Below, piece after piece: positions 50,199 to 61,132 of a DNA stretch of 64,000 bases; the stretch's first letter is position 1; every line of letters starts with the position of its first letter. Position numbers and translations under genes: made by a program. Below the pieces are notes generated by a model. The model worked only from the letters and a program-made list of their open reading frames with translations, searched no databases and had not been told where the DNA came from. The stretch is from Lineolata rhizophorae (lineage: Eukaryota; Ascomycota; Dothideomycetes; Lineolatales; Lineolataceae), in the NCBI GenBank assembly GCA_010093515.1, contig MU001703.1, positions 106,700 through 170,699 of the forward strand, given 5' to 3'.

Positions 50199-52176
50199 TC
50201 AAGCAGCTGCAGCAATAGCTTGCTGCCCCGACAAAGGTATATTAGCGTTATCAATCGAAGGCGGCGAATCATGGCTCGGCGGAGGCGGATTCGTATCGGT
50301 CAAGTCCGAAGTCGATAGGTTTGAAGCCCCGTTGTCAACCGTAGGCTCCGCTGCTAACACCTGGGGAGGCGGGGGAGGCGGGGTGCTAGGAGGAGGATGC
50401 TCCGGAGGCTCAGACGATTCATACGGCCTCAGATCAAAGTCTCGGATCAAGAGCCTGCGATCCTCGTCGTACGCGGTGCGTCGTCTGTTCTCGAGTTGCT
50501 GGGCTCTTTCGCGCTCCTGATTCGTCGGTAATGCTGCCATGCGTCTCGTCTCTTCTTCCCGACGGGCTAGTTCCCTCGCATCTCGTTGATTGAGTCGCCT
50601 TTGAAAGAGGACGAGATCTAGCAATGAGGTTAGTCGACGCATGGCAACAACGTTGAAACTCGGTTTCGGGCTGCTTACCGGGATTATCAGAGTCCGTCTC
50701 GCTTTGCGTGGTGCCTCGACGACCATTAAAAAGCAAAGTGACCTTCTTTCGGATGCGGGAACGACCCTTTTCAAAGGAGGTGATAAGACGGATCCTGTTC
50801 AGCGTGTTGTTGGCATCCGTAGTCTCGACAGTGATGACAGCCGCCTCGCTCAGGGCAAACACATTAAATCTATCGAGAGTATGTTCGCCGATTATGACGT
50901 CGGTGTCGGGCGCAAGATCTTTCAAGACGCGGAATTCCACTACCTTGGCTCGACTCCAAGGCAAAGTGCTCGACGTTCGCGACAATGAACCCCTTGCTAT
51001 TGTCATCCGAGTACGAACCGTGCCAATGGTCTCGCCGATGCTACCATCAGCAAACATGACATTCTCCGTCCGCTGCCGTAAGCGTAGTTTCATCTGCTGC
51101 GCAAAAGTAGCAGATATGATATCCAAGTCCGAACCAGAATCGATGAACGCTAGCGTGGGCTTTTTCCGCAGTCGACAAAGTAGTCGCTTCCTAGTCTTCC
51201 CGAGGGCGTTCACGCACAGCGCCTGCGGTACAATGGGAGACTTCCACGGTATCAAGCGCTCCCGATGCTTTGTCATGGTATGAGAGCTCCGCAGGAAGTT
51301 GTCACTCATTATCATCGGCGACGCGAGAGATTTGAAGACATAAAACCAACAGCTGAACCGTTGTCCGTCGGTCTCCGTCCCAAAGGAACAGGATGCCAGC
51401 GTCATGCCTATAGCCTCGACAACTTTTCCGTTGGCTAGTGTAAACTCCTTGCGGGCGATGTCATCCTCTTGGATAAAGAGACCTAGCAGCTCGGCGATCT
51501 CCAACGAAATTACGTTCTCTTCTGCTCCGGAGTCAGCACAGGCCACCACCGTGCAAGGGCCGTACAGGCCTTCAACAGTTATAGGCAACCCATGTCGTTT
51601 TCTGTCCTTCTCTATGAGAGAAAGTCCGCTCGACAAAGAATCCAGAGAATCATCCGTGGCGAACTCCACCGAATCGCGATTCCCGAGGTCGTCGATACTA
51701 TTCCGCGGCGCTTCCGCCACGTCTAGAGACGGCGGTGACTGCTGCATGTACGCAGGCAACTGAATTTCGTCATCCTCAAGCATGATTAAGGCTGCTTTTT
51801 CCGAATACCTGGGCGGATCACGTTCGTAATTCCATCTTGCATGATGTCGCCATCTGGCGTCGTGAATCCAAGAGTCGTCCTCGTCGTTCCGGATCCGCTT
51901 TGGCCACCATCCACATGCAGGACTGCCGGCTACGATCCCAGTCATCGCTATAGTGGCTCCAATCTGTGGACAAATTGCCCTGCGGCGTCGGCACCCAGCT
52001 TTGTGGCTATGAGGGGCGTGAAGGGTAGAGTTCGGCTCGGCAGCTGAATCGCAACAACAGTGGTCGCCGCGTTCGTAGACCAACATTCCTCCATTGTTGT
52101 AGTACCAACTACCTTCTTCCCCTGGCTTATACTTGGAACTCTTCCAGAGCCTGTGCCATGTCGGAGAGTATACCAT
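50199..52176 (-). CDS. protein with two retropepsin-like aspartyl protease domains
   Basis: Exons 52,176-50,679 and 50,617-50,199 join over a 61-bp intron (GTAAGC..TAG with a CTAAC branch site) to 638 residues. A hydrophobic stretch near 68-90 may be a membrane segment. Two similar units follow. Unit one has VVACADSGAEENVISLEIAE (D215-S216-G217). Unit two has TLAFIDSGSDLDIISATFAQ (D346-S347-G348) and ends with DVIIGEHTLDRFNVF. D-S/T-G followed by a hydrophobic strand, a later Gly-containing segment and an I-I-G-x-x-x-L end is the retropepsin pattern of retroelement proteases and Ddi1. With two catalytic aspartates in one chain, the units could form an internal dimer. The C-terminal exon is charged and helical (RREEETRRM), then poly-Pro. 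No reverse transcriptase, integrase or LTR lies nearby, so it is not an intact retroelement. The start is tentative: a TAG that could be an acceptor lies about 15 codons upstream. Confidence 0.72.
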
Positions 52177-52865
52177 CGCGAAGTGTGGATTGCAACCTTG
52201 GCGTCTACGGCCTCGTGTCTATAGGCAACAACTGGTTAGAGAGTAAAATTCAAAAGACTATCTGATGAAAATCCTAACCGGCCTATTCCATACCTTAGAG
52301 ACTCGACTAGTTTCTATGCACTAGGTAGTTCATTTAATTTGGAAATGCGTCAAAGAACGAAGTAAGGATTTCGACAATCTTTAGCTGATACTCGTAATAA
52401 TGTGTGGTGCGGGCGACGTATATATGGATGAGTACGAGGCTACCAAAATAAGGCTCAAAAGAGATCGGAAGCGAAACTAAAATCCGCCCTAAACTCTTCG
52501 TAGGGCGAGTTATGGTGGAATGATTGGTTTACATGTCCGATTGTTAGGCATTTTGCTCGGTGCACACAGCCACTAGTCAATTGGGTTCAAACCTGCCCAG
52601 GCTGCTAGGCAGAACCGCAGCCCCGATTGAACCGCTCTAGCCACCAATCCGGTAATTCGGCTGCAGTTGAAAACGACGAGGCGACGCTAGTTATGCGACC
52701 TCTAGCAGCTGAGGCGGAATCGAGACGGCTCGTGACTGCGCCCCCCTCAACACAGCCACGACGCTAGCGACAACCTAACGCCCTGTCTTGGAACCGCACC
52801 ATCGAACATTTAGACGCTTTCGGGGACACATTTTGCAGTTGGCATGGAGAGGCAGACAGTCAGTC
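52177..52865. other. divergent intergenic region with a tRNA-like segment
   Basis: About 690 bp between two divergent starts. On the minus strand, 52,583-52,646 carries an A-box-like and a perfect B-box-like sequence about 40 bp apart, but the arms of a tRNA do not pair. AT-rich elsewhere. Confidence 0.4.
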
Positions 52866-53961
52866 ATGGAACTGCCTAGCCTGCAGGTTCATCGGTTAAC
52901 TGGGTACCCGTCTCTCGCAGCCTTGGTAGCCAGCGATCCGGACCGTACGACAGCCATTTTCAAACGGTATGATAGGCTAGCCGCACGCAACCTTCTTTAC
53001 TTCCAGAGCGAGTTGGCCGAACTTCAAGCACAGCAAGACGAATATGACAAGCAAGATTTCTTTGAGAGAGGGACGGACAGCAATGGTCTCGTTGCGAAAC
53101 AATGTGCTCGGAACTGGGAAGACTTCAAGGTACATTCGAAGTCGGACAACAGGCAACAGGAAAGAATGGAGCTTGCAATGCGTATTAGGAAAGCAATGAA
53201 AGACTATAGTAAGTCAAAATTTCCTCTACATACCAACATTAGAATAGTGCTGATTTTGTTCGTCGCTTCTGTTTCAGGGGAAGCAATTCTCTTTGAAGTT
53301 GAATTGTCCAAGCTTCCAAAGCCTAGCAAGAAGACCTTGGAAGCATTCAGAAGCAGATATTACAATGGACTAGAGGACGAATCTTTCCCAACCCTAGGGG
53401 GCCACAGTTCAGGATTGTATGACGACATCGATGATCTTTCGGCATTGAAAGTAGAGGAGCATCAGGATCGACTCACAACCTTTGCTCGGAACCATATGGG
53501 GTTCCTTTTCGTAAGTAGGGGTCCCTATCTCAAATGTCATGAGGCTTCTAATTTGTAGAGCAGACTCGTTCGTCCGACGGGATGGTAGGGTACTCGTCTG
53601 ATCAGAGTGTCGCAACCTTCGTTGCATTTCTTAGCACTCTTCTTGCCGCCATTCTGTTGATAGGAGCTGTAGTTACCCTCTATTTGGTGACTTCTCCTAA
53701 TCTGAGGTTAGGCTTGATTACAACTTTTACGGTTGTGTTTGCGGCTAGTGTCGGGCTCTTGACAAATGCTCGTAGAGCTGAGCTTTTTGCAGCAACAGCA
53801 GCGTAAGCTTCCACAATCTATCTTTTTGCTAGCACTTCTTCGACCAGGATACTAACATTATTTAATAAACCAGGTACGCAGCAGTGCTCGTGGTTTTTGT
53901 GAGCGGTGACTTGGGAAATCAGTCGTCTGTTGGAAGAAATGGAAATGAAGTTGTAGTATGA
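52866..53961 (+). CDS. DUF6594-like fungal membrane protein
   Basis: Four exons (52,866-53,208; 53,278-53,510; 53,561-53,802; 53,874-53,961) give 301 residues. The N-terminal part has the family signature GYPSLAALVASDPDRTTAIFKRYDRLAARNLLYFQSELAELQAQ (split: GYPSLAALVASDPDRTTAIF, then RLAARNLLYFQSELAELQAQ). A helical charged middle with YREAILFEVELSKLPKPS follows. The last third has three predicted membrane helices: VAFLSTLLAAILLIGAVVTL, LRLGLITTFTVVFAASVGLL, and YAAVLVVFV. This is the layout of DUF6594 proteins, abundant in filamentous ascomycetes and of unknown function. Introns are 69, 50 and 71 bp. The first has no stop and keeps frame. Intron 2 has two possible acceptors one codon apart (exon 3 starting CAG or ACT). 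I chose ATG 52,866; an in-frame TTG at 52,788 is not a credible start in a nuclear fungal gene. Confidence 0.85.
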
Positions 53962-56900
53962 CGATTTTACTCGGCACGGAAGCAAGTCCAGGAATCTGCG
54001 TTTGAAAATCATATCGGTATGATTGAGATTAGCAAGTGAATGTTCCGACGAATTTCTAAGCCTACTGACTATCCTATTCAAATATGCTACTACAGTTCAG
54101 TCTAACGTGAGCGCCCTGTAGTCTGATAAACATGAAACTTGAACAATCTACTCAGTCATCCACTACTTTGTTTGCTGTTAGGCGAGTTCAAAAATGGTCT
54201 GCGTTCTGTCCCAAAACTTCTACCATTATTACAGCCTAGGTTGGACACGCTGACATCGTTGTCACTCAGATAAACAAATAATGCAGGAGAACCACCTATG
54301 AAGGCAAGACAAGTATTACTTGATTTTCCAAACCGGCGAGCTCCCACTTTGAAGTGGCGTAGTTCTCAGCCCACAACTTTGCCTAGTTTAGCAAACCTCG
54401 TAGTGTAGCATAATGGTAGGAGACTTGAAATTTTTATTGGCTACGGTAGTCTATCACAGCGTCGGCTGCGTGACAGCAATTTTGCGTACCTTGACTTTTT
54501 CTTCCGCACCAGCAAACGGATATAAGGCTCCCTATTGGTTCCTTGGGTTCCTGTATAACATCAATGCGCTATGTGCTCCTTAAGACTCCATTGTACTACC
54601 TCTCTGACGTGTCAAGCTGCATTTGCCCAACTCTCAACATCGAGCAGTGGAGCATAAATACCCCCTCCGCTCCAAAAAGTTATTCTGCAGTGAAGTCCAA
54701 GTGCTTACAATTTAAGCATACTTTCAAGTTCATCTCAAAGCACTCTCTTATACCCTTATAAAAGTCGCCTCCTAGACATCAATGCATTATTGCTGCACAT
54801 TATGTTGGCAGCTCTTGCGATTGGAAGAACGAACGCTTTTGGGCATGATACGAGGAGCGTACCAAAAATACAGGGGTGAATCGCAAACAGGGTTACATTC
54901 CTGCCCCTCGGCGCTTGGTAGTATGAGAGAGTTTCCCTTCGACTACGTCATGAATCTTCAAGCCACCGACGTACACCACGAACTCACCGAAACAAACACG
55001 CCACTGGCCTCTTCGAAGGAAGTCCAACTAGCTTCCCGATCTGGGACATAGCAAAGGCCAGCATCACAAGCTCAAACCCGTATACGAACTAGAGTTATAC
55101 ATCAACTCTCCGAACGTTCTCGGCGTCTTACTTTAACGGTGACTAGCATCAGCTGTCGGCAAAACCGCGCCTTCTGGCATCAGCAAGCATATCCGCGGCC
55201 GGATATTTCAGATGTCTCCGCCCGAGTGGGCGAAGGAGATGAACGATAGCCCCTGCTCGGTTCTACTGCCGGGCTAGGACGATTCTAGCACTAAATTCAA
55301 GGCAGCAATGTTCTGTTTACGACTGTCTAGACGCGGAGATCTTCCGGAACTATTTCTGGCCTGTTTCAATTATGGCTACCACCAATGGTAAGTCCACATG
55401 CAATTGGAAGCAACGAAAATTTTTCAACGTTCCAAGCCTGCCTTATAGACTAGCTCAAAGCTAAAACATGCTAGGGCTCGAGATATTGCTAACTGCTATG
55501 TCCGAATATTAAAAAAGTACTCGAAAGCGGACAAAACGCCCTGCCTGAGGACAGTACCAAAACAGACTTCCAACGGCAACACTTATGAGGCCGCATTTCA
55601 ACCATCGACCAGCTTCAACGCGGAACGGAGCCGTATTGAATAAGGTCGTCAGATGTCGCTTGTGGGGAGCAGAAGTAACTCAGATCACGACTCCATTACA
55701 ACGCAATGCCGAGCTATAAGCAGACGAGGAACCTGTTCTATTGAGGTTCGTGGGAGCAGGTCCCATATATAACGGACCTTCTCGTGGTCACGTGGTATCC
55801 GGTTCCGTCTAGAAACTAGGTGTCCGGCGACACCGCCTCTCTTTTGCCAGAAAGAGCACAAACAGAACCCAGGGCATGCAAATACCAGAGGCACAGCTTG
55901 GAAAGAAGTATGGCATACACTTGGCAAGCAAACCGAAATACTATAAACAATCCCACTGACTATGAAACAGAGATACCCAAGCGAAGCGTGCCGAAGACAC
56001 CAACAAATGCAACAGCCTTCCCAGAGGACAATCTTACCTATGATGCAAAAGAAATCCCCGAGAGTATCTCAAGAAGGCCAATGCTGGGAAAGCGGCATCA
56101 GCGTGAGCTAATTTGTGCACTGCTGTTCCATCTGTGCGAACGCAATAACTTACTTGCGCCCAGAACTACTTGGAGAGGCGGGGGATCCCCCTTATTTGGC
56201 CCACAATTTATCCCGAGACAGCGATGCTTTCGCCCAGTTCCTTGGCAATCCGTATGACGTATATATCGTATGCATCCGAAGCTTCCTCAGTCAATCCTAA
56301 GGTCCGTGTTTCAGCGTCGGCATCATGGCATCCAGGGGCTGTTCTTCTTTCGCCGTCTCTCGATGCCCACCATTTAGAGACCACTTGCACATGGTTCGCC
56401 TGCCGGCGGCTCGAATTCCCCGGCTATATTGGTCCTTAAGTCATGGCGTCTTCACACCTTGCTGTGAACATCATCACAAGGCATTGAGTGTGGCAACTGC
56501 ACCAACGGAGCCCGCCGCAGAGAAAGACGAGCGCAGGTGGAACGAGGAAGCCAAAGCGACAAAGAAGATGAACAGGCGCTCTATATAACCGAAACCAGCT
56601 GCAGGTCGCGACAAGCGAACGTACCGGAGAGTCAGCATCGACCGTCGTGCGTCCAGCCGTGAAGACGATCTCCACGATGAAGGCGTTTTCGCACTTGTCC
56701 TTTCGGCAAGCGCCAGGCGTCCTGGCTGCGGGTTCTTGAGACAATACGTTGTTGTGACCCACGAGTGACGACGTACCCGAAACGAGCGGATTATACGAGC
56801 CGTATATACGGGCCGAGCAACAGCGTGTATCTTCATTGTTCTGAAGAAAGCGCTGCGACTGACTAGCTGGACTTGGAAGAAAGATTCAAGAGACCGGCGG

Positions 56901-59900
56901 AAACAGTGCGGGCTGAACAATCGTCTTTCGACGGGCAAAGGTGCCCGCGGTGAGTGGAGATGAAGGACAGCCAACGTTCCCAAGTCTCCTTGGTCCGCAA
57001 CTAAAAAGGGCGGTCGGAGCTAGCAGACGGCCGTTTGCTGGAAATATGGAAGACGAGGCCATTGTGGCCGCTTCTGGTGCGGTACGTTTGCGTTCCCCGA
57101 TAGGATACATTTTGGCCGAGGCAAACAATACTAACATAACCTTGTCCAACCACGTTTAAGTCCCCGTAAGAGAATGAATATTCTGCGGGGAACCACAGAC
57201 CCTATACTACATAGCGTCTTCATCCATGTCGACCACGGTGATGTCCTGCTCAGGTCCACGAGAAGGACGACCAGACAAGCAGCAAGTGGGCCGACCACGA
57301 AAAGTACTGCAGTACCGTCCTCATACCCGTTCTACGTAGTCCAGGCATTGGTAGAGGGTGCGATCGTCATTGCGAAGAAGAGTTCGCTATAGCGAGAGCT
57401 TCATATAGGAAGAAAAGGGACACTCCAAGGTCTGCAAGATCAAAGTCCACCGACATACCGCTCGAGCAATAAGTACGGTGGATATCTGGCCCATCCATCT
57501 CAACTCGGTTCCCAGACGAGTTGGACACGTAGGGTCCGCATCGCTCAATCCATCGACACCCAAGAGTCTCCGACGAGCCAAAGCACTATATAAGACGCAA
57601 GGCAATCCGTAGCCATCGCACACATGCACGGCTCTGTCTCGGCTCTGATATACTCCTGTCACAGTAACTACTGACCGCATCGGTCGTAATGACTTAATCC
57701 TCCCTTGTACGACACCGCTGCTTCAGCTGGGAGCCACATCTTCGATAGTCGTAGTGCTACCACGAGTTCAAGTCCAACTAGGCATTTAGTCCGACCACCG
57801 GGAGCCCGTTGTGCGGTCGAAGTCCCACACACACGCGTTCGAACCAAGGCCTCGTATATACGTACATACACTCGAACCTCAAACGTGGCAGCGTATTGCT
57901 CCTGTCGAGCGCGCTGTTGAAGCCAGCTGCTCCAAATCACCCTTGGGACCACCCGAACAGACCTGGAATGAATGCATCGGAATCCTCACTCCTGACTTTC
58001 CGTCAGCACAACCTGGCGCGCGGCGAGCTCTTGAAACTCATACTATGAGGCAACTAGCGCCAGGAAGTAGCGCCCTCATAAGAGCGCTCTCCATTCCGCC
58101 TCGCTTTCGGGTCTCCAGGGAACGACCCGCCCAGCTTACCGGCGTCGCCGGCCAATCAATTGAAGATGCACTGGAATCCTCAGTTCCGAGTGGCCGCCAG
58201 CCCGCGACGATGCAACAAGCTCTCAACACCTCATCCTATAAAGCAAATATCACCAAGCACTAGCATCGTATATACAAGCGCTTGTCGTCCATTCTGCTTC
58301 CGTCTCTTTAGGCAACCGCCTTTTATAACCGTTGCCGACTCTGCTGGTGGCATCAACCCGAAACCAGAGTATCATGTCTGCTCTGCCCGTATACATATAT
58401 ACACGCTGAACTTGCCTCCCGGGGGCCGTCTCATCAAGCGCGACTCCAGCGTTGCCAAACGCGCACCCAGACAGGTCACCCATCCACAGGCTTGGATGTC
58501 TAGGGCACCCTGGCCGCGACATGGGCGACACGCGCGGCACTCGGGACTGGCGAAAAGAAGCAAAAAATAAGGACCTTTGATGGTTCTGAATCAGACAGCG
58601 CGACCGTGCCAAGTAGGTCGGTCGGCGCCCATATTCGGAGCGAGGGTAAGCTCTAGCAAACCCGCCTGATGGGATCTACTGCGCGAACACCGCGCGCGAA
58701 AACAATGGGGTGTCGTCTTGGGGGTTGCCTTCACCCACACAATGTGCGCTTGTCCGTGCGCGCATGCGATCGGAAAGCGGCCCAATATCCATCTTCTAAG
58801 CGCGGAGACGACCAACACCAACAAAAGGGCACGGAGAGCTAGTGTCTTTAGCCTAGTGTCGCCGGACGTCCGAACTGCTACATTAACATCACATCTGGAA
58901 CGGAACCTCAGGAGAAACAATTGGAGAAGGTGCCGACCTGGCCAAAGATCTACGTGTACGCCACACCTAGGCAGCATCGTATATAACAATGCAGCGCCGA
59001 GCCTTAGCGGCTTGCGGGAGGCTTATACGGCCTAGGCGGTGATGGCGTGAGTGCTTGTTGCTTGGGACGGCCCTTGTACGGCGGGGCCCGCTTCCCACCC
59101 TATTGTCCCGCGTCAGTTGGGCCTTTACTAGATGGCCCATTGTGGGAATGACTGATCCACACAAGCTGGCGCCATGCCGCAAGAAACTAGGGCAAAACGA
59201 AGCACAATGCACTCACGCCGACTCCTGGAAACCATCGAATGATCGGCGACACCATCTAGGTCCAGACGAACTAGCCTGGCGTACCTCCGTTGTCTGACAT
59301 TATATACCGAGACCAACAGCAACTATGACTCCGGTTTGAGCGGGTCCCTTTGGGTACGAAAAGCCCAAGATGCATATCCCCTCCGGTGCGGGATTCGGGG
59401 TCCTCGTTAGCATAAACTGTTGGGGATGGGAGCCGGTCTTCCTGCAGGCTCAGCACTCCGAGTAAGTCGGGGGGATGACATGAACGGCAACCTCTACCTG
59501 GGCAAGGGGTTTCATGCGTCCAGTCTATATCGCCGTGGGTGCCGCTAAGGGAGCCCACGATAGTTCGTTAATAGCTCCCTCTTGACTGGGTGTTCAGCCA
59601 TATTTCCCTCTTGGCGGATTCGCGGTACCAAAGCGTAATCTGCATCATGGAGCCTTTGTATAAGAGCAGAAAAGAGTATCGGGATCATTTGGCGCCGCAA
59701 GGATGCCATGAAGGTGTATGAGCGTGAGAAGAGTCAGGAGCTATCAAGAGAGGAAGATATATTAAAGATGTGGGCTTGAGTGGGTATCATCGGAAAACGA
59801 AGAGAAAAGAGAGTGAGGCGGTTGTAGACGTGATGTAGTCATGAGTCGACATCAAGGATCCCTTAGCTACCGAAGAGGTAGGAAATGGATGTGAGATTTC

Positions 59901-61132
59901 AATCCCTGGGATATCCGCAACAACGAAGCTAGTCATGAAAACGAACTGGCCTTACTTAGGTAGATTGGAATGTGGAAAATTCTATTGGTTGATTCATTCT
60001 GTGCTTGAGTGAAAAAAGGATAGACGCCCAGTCAGTCCTTGAGTCACAGACGACGTGTCTTGAGGCAAACAATAAAATCCGTAATGCCAAGGCAACAGCA
60101 ACAGCGTGTACCTACTCGAAAGTTGGACACCTGTCTGGATGAAGCTCAAGCGCTCTGCTGAAAGCAGATGGAAATTTCAAGAAGCGCTATACCTACCTAC
60201 ATTAGTTGCACGAAAGTGCGTGAGGTCTCTAGTCTGTGCGCAGGAGCACGTGGGACAGTGTCCTCGCGGGCATATCCTTCCAGCCGATTCCTGGAGGTGT
60301 TTACCTACTAGTAGGTGAGAAGGCTGACGATAGAAAGCCGTGGAATGGAGGCCGACCAACAGCACGAGGCGCATTAGTATATTAGTACATTTGTACGGAG
60401 AACCCAAGTGGGTAGCAAACAACTATTTTCGCCCCTTGCCACGACCCATTGGTGCAAGCTGGCCTTTTCGGGAGCTGCGACGATCGGCGAACGTGACAGG
60501 CGAAATGAGCCAGAAAGAAAGTGAAGCCAGCCGGGGATCCCAAGGCCGGGGCCAGGGGGCGAAGACAACAAGTGTCACAGCCGGGGAGGGGAGGGAGGCA
60601 GGGACGGAGGCTCTCAGGGCTTTCTGGAAGGTTCAGAGGCAGCGGAAGAGGACACGGTGCATGCAGGGCTGAGGGGCCGGCGTGGCGCGTGGCTGGCCGC
60701 AAGCGACAAAAGGGGCCGCGTTGCCGCATGCGGTTAGGACGCTGGGCCAGGGTGCTGCCCGTGGCGGCGGGCGCGAAAAGGCCACGATGCGCAAAGCCGA
60801 GCCCGGCCACACCGAGCTTTAAAGCTGCCGCTTCCATTCTCCCTCCAACTCCTCCCCTTCCAACCAACCAGCCAACCCGCCGCGCTGCCTCTCCTCCCGC
60901 TTCTACGCCCAATCCTCCCCCCTCTTGCCTCTCGCGCTCGCGTCTGTTGCTGCGCTGCGAGAAGTAGATACCCGCGCCGCGCCGGCCGTCTGTGCTTTTT
61001 CCATTTCTTTTCCCTTCAGCTTCGGGTTTCTTGCGGTTCGTCCTAGAGCTATCACTCGTCTCCCTCGCGGGGTCCCGGATTCTGTTTTCCCTTCTTTTTC
61101 TTTCACTCTAATCCACATCTCCATCCTCTAAG
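53962..61132. other. 7-kb region without a supported gene
   Basis: No frame gives a recognisable protein. Near 55,220-55,640 plus-strand fragments (KAAMFCLRLSRRGDLPELFL, later SKLKHARARDIANCYVRILK) are separated by a GTAAGT at about 55,389 and a TAG acceptor-like site at about 55,449, which may be a decayed intron-containing gene. Between 55,760 and 59,310, TATATA-containing sequences recur every few hundred bases (about 55,766, 56,255, 56,790, 57,585, 57,855, 58,265, 58,390, 58,977, 59,300). From about 60,520 the DNA becomes GC-rich, and 60,830-61,132 is a pyrimidine-rich promoter and leader for kar2. Confidence 0.4.

Noticed and set aside
50199-52176. Intact LTR retrotransposon
   Set aside because: Only the protease-like domains are present; no gag zinc knuckle, reverse transcriptase, integrase or terminal repeats were seen.
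52788-52865. Upstream TTG start for the DUF6594-like gene
   Set aside because: Nuclear fungal genes start at ATG; the family signature begins just after the ATG at 52,866.
55820-56257. 145-codon plus-strand frame
   Set aside because: No family resemblance, no splice context, and overlapping frames in both directions.
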